Positions 32,629 through 40,322 of a DNA stretch of 41,119 bases are shown one piece after another. Origin of the DNA: an uncultured Bacilli bacterium (GTDB taxonomy: Bacteria; Bacillota_I; Bacilli_A; RF39; UBA660); contig CALVHY010000029.1 of the NCBI GenBank assembly GCA_944329205.1, positions 1 to 41,119 of the forward strand, written 5' to 3'. The notes under the pieces were generated by a model. That model saw only the letters and a program-made list of their open reading frames with translations, had not been told where the DNA came from and made no database searches. Numbering within the stretch: the first letter of the stretch is position 1; each line of letters opens with the position of its first letter. The position numbers were made by a program, and so were the translations under genes.

Positions 32629-33190
32629 TATTACAATCAACTCCTTTATAAGCTTCATCTATTCCTTTTAAATAATCAATACCAATATTATAATTTATTT
32701 TAAGGGGATATCCTTTTTCCAAAATAACTTGATAGGGGATACTTTTTCTTGTATGTGTCTTTAAAAAGATAATCAAATCTTCCCCTTTAAATAAATAATA
32801 ACCTTGATTCATACTGATAATCAAAAAAGCAATACCTCCATGTCTAATAATCTTTTTAATATGGTTTAATTGGTGTTCATAAATATTATTAAGGGGAAAA
32901 GATGTTTTACTTTGACATTCTTTAGCATCAAATTCTACATATTTACCCTTATATATCCCATTATAATCCAAAGTAGAAGGCTCTTTAAAGTAAGCTTTTT
33001 TAATTATTGCTCCCTTTTTATAATCTACATCAACAACCCCAATAGGAGTTGGCTTTTTGTAAATTATTGCCAAATCGTGTTCCAAATAATATTTACAAGC
33101 TTCATTAATTAAACCTTCTAAATTCATTCCCCGATTTTTATAATTAATTTCTTTTTTAAAATTTTTTTGGATGTTGTTAGGATACTTCAT
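32618..33190 (-). CDS. recU: Holliday junction resolvase RecU
   Basis: A 190-residue PD-(D/E)XK resolvase that cuts Holliday junctions in recombination and chromosome segregation. Motifs: NYKNRGMNLEGLINEACKYY, then DYNGIYKGKYVEFDAKECQSKTSFPLNNIYEHQL, with the catalytic E-x-K in the middle. The ATG at 33190 is used since AAGGTG lies 6 nt upstream; it overlaps the GTG at 33199. It is upstream of PBP1 as in Bacillus. Confidence 0.95.
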   Translation of the reverse strand: MKYPNNIQKNFKKEINYKNRGMNLEGLINEACKYYLEHDLAIIYKKPTPIGVVDVDYKKGAIIKKAYFKEPSTLDYNGIYKGKYVEFDAKECQSKTSFPLNNIYEHQLNHIKKIIRHGGIAFLIISMNQGYYLFKGEDLIIFLKTHTRKSIPYQVILEKGYPLKINYNIGIDYLKGIDEAYKGVDCNNEK

Positions 33191-33304
33191 GCATCTCACC
33201 TTCTTAATTATACTATAAAAACCTGAAAATATCTACCTTGCCACTAAAGTTTACTTATCTGTTTACAAAAATATTTTCCTAATTGCCCCATCTTTTTAAA
33301 TAGA

Positions 33305-33334
33305 TTGACAAAATAATACAAAAAATATTATAAT
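33305..33334 (+). promoter_or_regulatory. Promoter of gpsB-rnpB
   Basis: A consensus TTGACA (33305-33310) is 18 bp from TATAAT (33329-33334). It is the only clear promoter before gpsB and probably also drives rnpB. Confidence 0.8.
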
Positions 33335-33358
33335 TAGAGTGTGTAAGGATGTGATAAA

Positions 33359-33685
33359 GTGTATAGTGATAAAATTTATTTAACACCTCAAGAAATCTTA
33401 GATAAAGAATTTAAAATTGATGCTCGTGGTTATCGGCCTCAAGAGGTGGATAAATATCTTGATATGGTAATTAGAGATTATACGGAGTTTATCAACATTA
33501 TTAAAAGAAATGAACGCGAAATTAAAGATTTAACAGAAGATAATGCTAAACTTAAAGCCGAAATTCGTTCTTTAAGAGAACAGCTAACAGCGAGTGAATC
33601 TTCTAATAATAGTGGTACTAATAATGTTGATTTACTAAGAAGAATTAGCCAACTAGAAAAAGTTGTCTTCGGTAAATACGAATAA
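33359..33685 (+). CDS. gpsB: Cell division regulator GpsB
   Basis: 108 residues. The N-terminal DivIVA-like domain (YLTPQEILDKEFKIDARGYRP, EVDKYLDMVIRDYTEF) is followed by a coiled coil, a Ser/Asn linker and a short C-terminal helix, the GpsB layout. GpsB links cell-wall enzymes such as PBP1, encoded nearby, to division and elongation sites. It starts at GTG 33359, with AAGGA 9 nt upstream. The stop codon overlaps the first stem of RNase P RNA. Confidence 0.93.
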   Translation: MYSDKIYLTPQEILDKEFKIDARGYRPQEVDKYLDMVIRDYTEFINIIKRNEREIKDLTEDNAKLKAEIRSLREQLTASESSNNSGTNNVDLLRRISQLEKVVFGKYE

Positions 33686-34045
33686 TAATATTCGGACAAA
33701 TGCTGCATAGTATTATGTAGAGGAAAGTCCATGCTCACACAGACCTGTGATGGCTGTAATGATCGTGCTTAGGGAAAAAATAACCTAAGGTAGCTGATTG
33801 CTAACGGCGGATAAAAAGTCTAAAAGCTAGTCTCATGACTGAGTAATCCTTAAAGTGCCATAGTAACGTACAAACCGGAAACGGTGGAAATGGAACGCGG
33901 TAAACCCCACGAGTGAGAAATCCAAATTATGGTAGGAGAGCTCTTACAAAAGAATAAAATGGCGTAAGGGTCTAGTTTTAACTAGAAGATAAATATTTGT
34001 CGGCCCCATTTGGGGTAACAGAACATGGCTTATGAATATTATTAT
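33682..34045 (+). ncRNA. rnpB: RNase P RNA
   Basis: The catalytic RNA that trims tRNA 5' leaders. The conserved P4 strands are GAGGAAAGTCCATGCTC (from 33720) and ACAGAACATGGCTTATG (from about 34018). The type B core AACGCGGTAAACCCCACGAG lies near 33894. P1 is a 12-bp pairing of 33682-33693 with 34034-34045, which sets the ends. The gpsB-rnpB order is as in Bacillus, but here the RNA overlaps the gpsB stop, and the rodZ-like ribosome-binding site begins 10 nt later with no terminator between. Confidence 0.95.
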
Positions 34046-34070
34046 AAATGAAAGAAGGAGTGAGATTACC

Positions 34071-34541
34071 TTGGATAGTATTGGGAGTATGTTAAAAACT
34101 ACTCGAGAATCTGCAGGGGTAAGTATTGAAGAAGCAAGTTCCGATTTAAATATTAATGAATATTTACTTATTAATATTGAAGAAGGGAAAATCGGTTGCT
34201 TTAAAGATATATTCGAATTAAAAGAATATATTACCAGCTATGCTAAATATTTAGGATTAGATAGCGAAAAATTAATTGATGAATTTAATGAATATTTATT
34301 TGAGTATACCTCAAAAATACCTGTTAAAGAAATTGAAAAGTTAGCCAAAAAAGAAGCTAAAGAAGAGGCCAACAAAATTTCTAGTCCCTACACGAGAAAA
34401 CCAAGAAAGCACAATAGTACGTATTATATAGGAATATATATTGTTATTTTCTTATTAGTCATCCTTGCTATTGTTTGGAGTGTTAAACAAATCACTATTG
34501 ATAATCGCATCACTAACGAAATAGGTTACGTTAAATTTTAG
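34071..34541 (+). CDS. RodZ/YmfM-like membrane HTH protein (short)
   Basis: 156 residues. The N-terminal Xre-like domain (SMLKTTRESAGVSIEEASSD, LNINEYLLINIEEGK, YITSYAKYLGLD) is of the RodZ type. A Lys/Glu-rich linker and one membrane segment (YYIGIYIVIFLLVILAIVW) follow, with only about 20 residues outside. RodZ connects MreB to the cell-wall machinery. The usual outer domain is missing. TTG 34071 is chosen because AAGGAG (34055-34060) lies 10 nt upstream; ATG 34032 falls inside rnpB. In Bacillus ymfM precedes pgsA, as here. Confidence 0.8.
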   Translation: MDSIGSMLKTTRESAGVSIEEASSDLNINEYLLINIEEGKIGCFKDIFELKEYITSYAKYLGLDSEKLIDEFNEYLFEYTSKIPVKEIEKLAKKEAKEEANKISSPYTRKPRKHNSTYYIGIYIVIFLLVILAIVWSVKQITIDNRITNEIGYVKF

Positions 34542-34551
34542 GAGGAATTAT

Positions 34552-35145
34552 ATGAACTTACCAAACAAATTAACTATTGCAAGAATTATTACCGCTATTA
34601 TTATTTTAGTCATGTTATTAATACCATGGTACAATTTAGGGCTTGAATTTCCTCGCTTTTTGGTCGCTGGAAAAATACCTGTTGATCTAAAATACATCAT
34701 TGCCGGTATCTTATTTGTTTTAGCCGCTTTAACTGACTTTTTAGATGGGCATATTGCGAGAAGTCGCAATCTTGTTACCGATTTTGGCAAAGTAATGGAT
34801 GCTATAGCTGACAAAGTCTTAGTAAATGGTCTTTTAATTATTTTAGCTTATGATGGCTTTATCAGTATTGCTATTCCCGTTATTATTATTACTCGTGACA
34901 TTTTTGTTGATTCCTTTAAAATGGCTAGTGGCAAAAAAGGCAAAGTTGTCGCTGCATCCTTCACTGGTAAAGCTAAAACCATGTGCATGATGATTGGGAT
35001 GGCCCTAACGATGTTTTACAACTTACCGTTTGAATTAATTGGTCTTAACGTTGGTTATGCTTTAATTATCATAGCAACTATTTTATCAATTATCAGTGCT
35101 TGTGAGTACTATTACCATACGAAAGATACCTTTAAAGCTAAATAG
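34552..35145 (+). CDS. pgsA: Phosphatidylglycerophosphate synthase
   Basis: 197 residues; joins CDP-diacylglycerol and glycerol-3-phosphate, the first step to phosphatidylglycerol. The CDP-alcohol phosphotransferase motif is complete: DFLDGHIARSRNLV then TDFGKVMDAIADK. About five membrane segments follow the family pattern. AGGAGG lies just before ATG 34552. Confidence 0.95.
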   Translation: MNLPNKLTIARIITAIIILVMLLIPWYNLGLEFPRFLVAGKIPVDLKYIIAGILFVLAALTDFLDGHIARSRNLVTDFGKVMDAIADKVLVNGLLIILAYDGFISIAIPVIIITRDIFVDSFKMASGKKGKVVAASFTGKAKTMCMMIGMALTMFYNLPFELIGLNVGYALIIIATILSIISACEYYYHTKDTFKAK

Positions 35146-35154
35146 AGGCTCATT

Positions 35155-35706
35155 ATGAAATTAAAAAACCGCTTAGTAGAGGACTTAGTCTTTAAAAGTT
35201 ATTTAGATGAAATAATGCATAACAAAAAGTATTTAAAAATGAATCGTTATTTACAGCACGGAAATACTACCTGCCTTCTTCATAGTATAGCCGTTGCCTA
35301 CTTTTCTTATCGTGTGTGTAAATTTTTAAAATTAAAAGTTCGTGAAAAAGAACTTATTCGAGGAGCTCTTTTACATGATTATTTTCTTTATGATTGGCAC
35401 CAAAAATACAAACCAACCAAGGATCTAGGCCTTCATGGGCGCCTTCATCCTACCATTGCCTTATTTAATGCTCGTAAAGATTATAATGTAAATAAAGTTG
35501 AGGCGGATATTATTGTTAAACACATGTTTCCTCTAACCTTTAGTCCCCCTAAATATAAAGAAAGTGTAATTGTCTGTCTTGTTGACAAGTTTTGTGGCCT
35601 TTACGAAACTTTTAGCAAAAGAGCATACTTCGAAATAATCACCAAACTTGCTACTACCAAAAAAGAAAGAAGAATCATATCAAGAAGAATAAACCTATAT
35701 AATTAG
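35155..35706 (+). CDS. HD-domain hydrolase
   Basis: 183 residues. HSIAVAYFSYRVCKFL and GALLHDYFLYDWHQKY give the HD metal ligands, and KHMFPLTFSPP is a further His motif. Such proteins are phosphohydrolases on nucleotides or related substrates; the substrate is not clear. It follows pgsA by 9 nt and ends at a strong terminator, so it closes the gpsB-rnpB-rodZ-pgsA group. Confidence 0.8.
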   Translation: MKLKNRLVEDLVFKSYLDEIMHNKKYLKMNRYLQHGNTTCLLHSIAVAYFSYRVCKFLKLKVREKELIRGALLHDYFLYDWHQKYKPTKDLGLHGRLHPTIALFNARKDYNVNKVEADIIVKHMFPLTFSPPKYKESVIVCLVDKFCGLYETFSKRAYFEIITKLATTKKERRIISRRINLYN

Positions 35707-35714
35707 GTTTTTTT
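35691..35714 (+). terminator. Terminator after the HD gene
   Basis: AAACCTA (35691-35697) pairs with TAGGTTT (35704-35710), followed by T residues. Confidence 0.8.
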
Positions 35715-35749
35715 AAGTGTTTAAAAGCATAAAATGTAGGGGTGATAAT

Positions 35750-35992
35750 ATGCGGATTAAACAAAACTTGCAAAATTTTTTATTTGATCAAGAATATTAC
35801 ATTGATATATTTGCTAACAATATTCACATATATCATTATCTTGATCTTCTAAATATTAGCGATACTTGTATTAAGCTTAAACTGGAAAAGTTTACATTAG
35901 AAATCGAAGGAGATAATTTATGTATTTCCAGCATGGATAAACGGGAAATATTAATTAAAGGGCTAATTAATAATGTGAGGTTTATCAGATGA
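35750..35992 (+). CDS. yqfC: Sporulation protein YqfC
   Basis: 80 residues of the YabP/YqfC family (IDIFANNIHIYHYLDLLNIS, LEIEGDNLCISSMDKREI, LIKGLINNVRFI). It is a SigE-controlled mother-cell protein in Bacillus with an unclear role. ATG 35750 follows AGGGGTGATA; earlier GTG 35717 is not preferred. A CATAAAAT at 35728-35735 resembles a SigE -10, but I see no good -35. It overlaps yqfD by 4 nt. Confidence 0.85.
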   Translation: MRIKQNLQNFLFDQEYYIDIFANNIHIYHYLDLLNISDTCIKLKLEKFTLEIEGDNLCISSMDKREILIKGLINNVRFIR

Positions 35993-37173
35993 AGTCTTAT
36001 TTATTAGTACGCATAAAAACTACCCAAAAAAACAATTTGCTCTTAAAGTTAAACAAACTAGATGTTGATATCAAAAATATAAGTTACGAAAACGAATCCT
36101 TAAATTTCTTAATTCGGGCCGAAGATTTAGCTAAGCTAAAAAAATATCTATTAAGTTATAAAGTGGAAATAATCACTGAAACAGGTCTTTTCAAATTAAA
36201 AAAAGAACTTAAAAAAAATAATTTAATTATTACTGGCCTTCTTTTTGGTCTCATCATATTTTTAATTTTATCCAACTTAATTGTCAAGATCAACGTTATT
36301 CATGAAGATGCAGACCTAAGAGAACTTATCACTTTAGCTTTAGCCGAAGAAGGCCTAACGCCCCTTAGTTTTAAAAAAAGTTATGATGAATATGAACAAA
36401 TTATTGCTAACATAAAAGAACAATATCAAGATCAAATTGAATGGTTAGAAATTGATATTGAAGGAATGGTGGCCAACATTCGAGTGGAAGAGCGCATCAT
36501 TAATGATTACGAAGAAAACTATAACACTTGTCATATCATCGCCGATAAAGCTGGTATCATTAAAAGCATTGTTACGAATAAAGGTATTTTAGAAGTAAGT
36601 ATAAATGATTATGTCCAAAAAGGAGACATTTTAATTAACGGTTCTATTTCCCTAAATGACGAGATTAAGAAAAATGTTTGTGCTAGTGGCAAGATTTATG
36701 CTGAGGTATGGTATCAAGTTAATGCTAGTTTACCTATGGTTAAAGAAGTTTCAAAAGACACTAATAAAATGCGCTATAATTTTATGATCAAAACCAAAAC
36801 CAAAACCAAGGAAACGGTCTTATTAAAAAGTCGGATAGATGGTGAAAAAAGAGTGGAAAATAAGCTTTTATTTAGTCTTTTTGGCTTTGAGTTTTATCTT
36901 CAAAAAGAATATGAAGTTATAAAAGAGACTTACGAGTATACGCCAAAAGAGGCTGAAGACTTAGCTATAAAGTTAATTGAAGAAAAGTTAGCTTTAAAAT
37001 TAGATGATTTTGAAGAGATTATTGAGCAAAAAGTCTTGCAAAAATATGTAAAAAATAATAATATATATATAGATATGTTCATTGCCGTTAAAGAACAAAT
37101 AGGCGTAACCCAGTATTTTGATGAATCTAGGAGTGATACTAATGATACGGATGATAACAACCATTCTAACTGA
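35989..37173 (+). CDS. yqfD: Sporulation protein YqfD
   Basis: 394 residues. It has an N-terminal domain, one membrane segment (about 76-100, LIITGLLFGLIIFLILSNLIV), then the conserved outside part with WLEIDIEGMVANIRVEERI, CHIIADKAGIIKSIVTNKG and YVQKGDILINGSI. The gene pair yqfC-yqfD is conserved in spore formers and belongs to the SigE regulon in Bacillus. It overlaps the VanZ-like gene by 32 nt. Confidence 0.92.
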   Translation: MKSYLLVRIKTTQKNNLLLKLNKLDVDIKNISYENESLNFLIRAEDLAKLKKYLLSYKVEIITETGLFKLKKELKKNNLIITGLLFGLIIFLILSNLIVKINVIHEDADLRELITLALAEEGLTPLSFKKSYDEYEQIIANIKEQYQDQIEWLEIDIEGMVANIRVEERIINDYEENYNTCHIIADKAGIIKSIVTNKGILEVSINDYVQKGDILINGSISLNDEIKKNVCASGKIYAEVWYQVNASLPMVKEVSKDTNKMRYNFMIKTKTKTKETVLLKSRIDGEKRVENKLLFSLFGFEFYLQKEYEVIKETYEYTPKEAEDLAIKLIEEKLALKLDDFEEIIEQKVLQKYVKNNNIYIDMFIAVKEQIGVTQYFDESRSDTNDTDDNNHSN

Positions 37174-37768
37174 ATCAATTGACAATATGTGGCCGATGCT
37201 TACCATTTTTTTAGTCATCATCACGGTTGTTAGAATTGCGGCGATAAAAAATAACAATGAAAAATTAATTTTTTACAAAGAATTTTCCAATCTTTTATTT
37301 ATCATATATATTCTTTTATTATATGAACTATTAACCCGGGCAGAATTAAATACCATAAGAGGTTATAATTTAGTTCCTTTTACCGAGATTTTCCGTTATG
37401 AGATTGGTTCCAATCAATTTTATCTAAACGTAATTGGCAATATTGTTATATTCATTCCTTTTGGTTATTTAATATCAACCTATATTAAACCCAAAAAAAT
37501 TCTTCCAATTTTAATTGTCAGCGTTATTTCCTCCGCCACCGTTGAATTTGTGCAATTATGTATTGGCCGCAGCTTTGATGTTGATGATATTATCTTAAAC
37601 TCTTTAGGTGCTATCTTAGGTTTTTTATTATATATTGCCCTAAATGCTATCAAAAAACATTTACCAGGAATATTTAAAAAAGATATAATTTATAATATTT
37701 TATGTTTAATTATTTTACTAATTATGGTATTATATTTACTTAGTCGCATGGGAGTAAATATCTTATGA
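37142..37768 (+). CDS. VanZ-like membrane protein
   Basis: 208 residues with about five membrane segments and the VanZ-type core: NLVPFTEI, NVIGNIVIFIPFGYLIS, SSATVEFVQLCIGRSFDVDDIILNSLGAILGF. VanZ relatives modestly affect glycopeptide tolerance in enterococci; most have unknown roles. ATG 37142 has AGGAGTGA just upstream. It occupies the position held by phoH and yqfF in Bacillus, and its stop overlaps the ybeY start by 4 nt. Confidence 0.88.
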   Translation: MIRMITTILTESIDNMWPMLTIFLVIITVVRIAAIKNNNEKLIFYKEFSNLLFIIYILLLYELLTRAELNTIRGYNLVPFTEIFRYEIGSNQFYLNVIGNIVIFIPFGYLISTYIKPKKILPILIVSVISSATVEFVQLCIGRSFDVDDIILNSLGAILGFLLYIALNAIKKHLPGIFKKDIIYNILCLIILLIMVLYLLSRMGVNIL

Positions 37769-38211
37769 AAAATAGTTATATAATTAATGACTTAGTTAAT
37801 GTTGATTTTAATTATTCTTATTTAGATAAAGTAATAAAAAAAGCTTTAAAACATGAACATGTGAAAAATGCTTATTTTAGCATCATCTTTGTCGATTTAA
37901 GGGAAATTAAGAGAATTAACCAAAAATATCGCCATCAAGATAAAGTGACCGATGTTATATCGTTTGCCCTGGAAGATAATGTAGATCAGTTCTATTTAAA
38001 AATTCGCGTTTTAGGAGACATATATATATGTATTCCCAAAATGATTGAGCAAGCAAACCTTTATGGTCACAGTATAAAAAGAGAACTAAGTTTTTTAACT
38101 ATTCATGGACTTTTGCACCTACTAGGTTATGATCATCAAAATAAAGAAGAAGAAAAAGAAATGTTCGAGTTACAGGAGTTGATATTAAATGAAGCAGGAA
38201 TCAAAAGATAA
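37765..38211 (+). CDS. ybeY: Endoribonuclease YbeY
   Basis: 148 residues; a zinc-dependent RNase needed for 16S rRNA 3' end maturation and ribosome quality control. It has YRHQDKVTDVISFAL, LGDIYICIPKM, and the metal motif H-G-L-L-H-L-L-G-Y-D-H. It overlaps the VanZ-like gene (ATGA) and dgkA (23 nt). Confidence 0.95.
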   Translation: MKNSYIINDLVNVDFNYSYLDKVIKKALKHEHVKNAYFSIIFVDLREIKRINQKYRHQDKVTDVISFALEDNVDQFYLKIRVLGDIYICIPKMIEQANLYGHSIKRELSFLTIHGLLHLLGYDHQNKEEEKEMFELQELILNEAGIKR

Positions 38212-38617
38212 AAATACCAAATTTGAAAGAGACAAAGTTAAAGTATACGGTTTTTCAAGATTTTTAAAAAGTATTAAATATTCCATTGATGGTTTAGTTC
38301 ATGCCTACCGCTATGAACAAAGTTTATGGCTCCATGGTTGTGCCGTTGTCTTAGCTATCATCCTTGGTATTGTCTTTAAAATCCGTTTATCAGAATGGGC
38401 TATAATTTTTATTGCTTTAGGTATTATTTTAGCCTTAGAACTAATTAATACAGCTATTGAAGCTGCTGTTGATTTAACAACGACGAAAATCCATCCCTTA
38501 GCTAAAGTTGCCAAAGATTGTGGTTCGGCCGCCAGTTTCGTTATGTCCATTGTCTCTATTGTTATCAGTCTCTTTGTTTTTGGCCCTTATTTCCTAGATT
38601 TATTTAATATGCTATAA
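38189..38617 (+). CDS. dgkA: Undecaprenol kinase (DgkA family)
   Basis: 142 residues with a charged N-terminus and three to four membrane segments. Family motifs: YEQSLWLHG, ALELINTAIEAAVDL (catalytic Glu), and AKVAKDCGSAASFV. In Gram-positives it phosphorylates undecaprenol, recycling the lipid carrier made by UppS. An AGGAG lies about 10 nt before ATG 38189, inside the end of ybeY. Confidence 0.93.
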   Translation: MKQESKDKNTKFERDKVKVYGFSRFLKSIKYSIDGLVHAYRYEQSLWLHGCAVVLAIILGIVFKIRLSEWAIIFIALGIILALELINTAIEAAVDLTTTKIHPLAKVAKDCGSAASFVMSIVSIVISLFVFGPYFLDLFNML

Positions 38618-38630
38618 GAGGAGGTAATTT

Positions 38631-39512
38631 ATGAGAAGTGGTTTTGTCAGTATTATTGGTCGCCCCAACGTCGGTAAATCAACTTTATTAAACACTTTAA
38701 TTAACGAAAAAGTAGCTATAACTAGCAAAGTTGCCGGGACCACTCGTAACATTATTCAAGGTATCTATAACGATGCTAATTATCAAATTGTTTTTATGGA
38801 TACCCCAGGTATTATTAAACCCATTAATAAACTAGGAAAGATTACCAACAAACAAGCCATGTCTTTAGTAAAAGATATTGATTGCCTTTTATTTGTGGTT
38901 GATGCCTCAACGGGTCTAGGTAAAGGTGACAAGTTTATTATGGAAGTATTAAAAAAAACCGACTCACCTGTTATTTTAGTCCTAAATAAAATTGATAAGA
39001 TAAGTGATGAGGATATTCTTTATAATATTAATGAATACAAAGATTTATTTCCTTTTTCTGAAATTGTTCCTGTTTCGGCTTTAACCAAAGATAATACTAA
39101 TCGCTTAATTGAAGTGATCAAAAAATATTTAAAAGATGATGTTAAATATTTCCCTGAAGACATGAAAACAAGTAATAGTAAGTATTTTATGATTAGTGAA
39201 ATAGTAAGAGAAAAACTCTTTGATGTCACTTTAGAAGAAATACCCCATAGTCTAACTTGCCATACCACCTTTTATGAAGAAAAAAAAGATATAATTAATA
39301 TTAATGTTGATATTATTGTTGATCGTGATTCTATCAAAAAAATAATTATTGGCAAAAAAGGGGAGAGATTAAAAGAAGTAGGGACTAAAGCAAGAATGGA
39401 ACTTGAAAATATGCTTGGAAAAAAAGTATATCTTGAATTATTTGTCAAAACTATTAAAAACTGGAAAGATAAAGAAAGATATATTAAAGAACTAGGCTTT
39501 CTTGATTATTAA
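38631..39512 (+). CDS. era: Ribosome assembly GTPase Era
   Basis: 293 residues; binds the 16S rRNA 3' end during 30S maturation. G1 GRPNVGKST, G2 region AGTTRN, G3 DTPG, G4 NKID, then a C-terminal KH domain (KKIIIGKKGERLKEVGTKAR). AGGAGG lies just before ATG 38631. It works with YbeY, encoded just upstream. The cdd gene often found before era is missing. Confidence 0.97.
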   Translation: MRSGFVSIIGRPNVGKSTLLNTLINEKVAITSKVAGTTRNIIQGIYNDANYQIVFMDTPGIIKPINKLGKITNKQAMSLVKDIDCLLFVVDASTGLGKGDKFIMEVLKKTDSPVILVLNKIDKISDEDILYNINEYKDLFPFSEIVPVSALTKDNTNRLIEVIKKYLKDDVKYFPEDMKTSNSKYFMISEIVREKLFDVTLEEIPHSLTCHTTFYEEKKDIININVDIIVDRDSIKKIIIGKKGERLKEVGTKARMELENMLGKKVYLELFVKTIKNWKDKERYIKELGFLDY

Positions 39513-39564
39513 TGAATAAATTTATCTTCACTAACCCATAATAATATTAGAAAGGTAATTGATT

Positions 39565-39657
39565 ATGAATAAAAAAGAAGCATGGAAAATATTTCAAAAA
39601 TCAGGAAAGATCGAAGATTATTTAAAATACAAAGAAATTGAAAGACAAGAAAAATAG
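39565..39657 (+). CDS. yqzL: YqzL-family small protein
   Basis: A 30-residue protein (NKKEAWKIFQKSGKIEDYLK then YKEIERQEK). It matches the Bacillus YqzL pattern of W-K-x-F-x-x-(T/S)-G-x-I-x-x-Y-L, and lies right after era as in Bacillus, where recO follows. An AAAGG lies before ATG 39565. The function is unknown. It was too short for standard gene finding; position and motif make it credible. Confidence 0.8.
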   Translation: MNKKEAWKIFQKSGKIEDYLKYKEIERQEK

Positions 39658-39684
39658 TTCACTTTATGCGTGAACTTTTCTTTT
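39656..39684. terminator. Bidirectional terminator between yqzL and module B
   Basis: AGTTCAC (39656-39662) pairs with GTGAACT (39670-39676), loop of 7, with T-rich sequence after it and A-rich sequence before it. Confidence 0.8.
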
Positions 39685-40128
39685 GCCATAAAGGTAATCT
39701 AAAGAAACATTATATTTTTTACATATGGCATAACCATAAGTTAAAGAAACCAATTTTTTTCCACTTTCATATTCACTTATTAAAGAATGACTAGTTCCTA
39801 TTTCCCCAGCAAGTGTTTCTTGATATAACTTTTTACTTAAACGTATTTCTCGTAAGTTTTTTCCTACTTCCACTTTATCAAGCTTTTTATTAATAATGTT
39901 TTTCCCCGGCTTATCACTTATCTTTAACAAATAATCCAAAGACACATGGTAATAATTAGCTAATTCATTTAGAAGTTCGATGGGAATTAAATCATCCATT
40001 CTTTCAAACTGAGAATAAGCGGCTATACTAATACCAAGTAAGTCTGCCACATCTTTTTGCATAAGGTTATTTTTAAGACGCAAATCCTTAATCCTAGAAT
40101 AATCTAATTCATAATTAAATTGTTTCAT
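39664..40128 (-). CDS. Double-HTH (two Xre domains) regulator, module B
   Basis: 154 residues. Domain 1 has LMQKDVADLLGISIAAYSQFE and ANYYHVSLDYLLKI; domain 2 has LYQETLAGEIGTSHSLISEYE and CKKYNVSLDYLYGK. It is built like the module A regulator, including I-x-Y/H-L-N-x-L-(S/A)-N-Y in the first domain. A GGTGATGAAAG lies before ATG 40128. It is divergent from the surface gene at 40323, and the intergenic region carries the same conserved blocks as module A. No strong promoter of its own is visible. Confidence 0.88.
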   Translation of the reverse strand: MKQFNYELDYSRIKDLRLKNNLMQKDVADLLGISIAAYSQFERMDDLIPIELLNELANYYHVSLDYLLKISDKPGKNIINKKLDKVEVGKNLREIRLSKKLYQETLAGEIGTSHSLISEYESGKKLVSLTYGYAICKKYNVSLDYLYGKRKVHA

Positions 40129-40191
40129 CTTTCATCACCGACACTATTTTCTCATTTTCATATTTATAAAAAAAACATCATTAAAGTAATA

Positions 40192-40232
40192 GCGACATTT
40201 TTGTTGACTTTATGTCTAGTTGATTATATAAT
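40192..40232 (+). promoter_or_regulatory. Promoter and shared upstream block of module B
   Basis: TTGACT (40204-40209) is 17 bp from TATAAT (40227-40232). The 20 nt at 40192-40211 are identical to those in module A. Confidence 0.8.
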
Positions 40233-40236
40233 TTAG

Positions 40237-40277
40237 ATATAAGCTAGGAAACTAACCATATCATAGCTTATCTTAAA
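40237..40277 (+). promoter_or_regulatory. Conserved 41-nt structured 5' leader (module B)
   Basis: Identical to 15349-15389. ATAAGCT (40239-40245) pairs with AGCTTAT (40265-40271), around the same TAG-GAAA-CTA inner hairpin. It begins about where the promoter at 40204-40232 should start transcription. Confidence 0.6.
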
Positions 40278-40322
40278 TAAAAAATAAATGAAGCTAGACT
40301 TCACTAAAGGAGTGTAAAGAAA

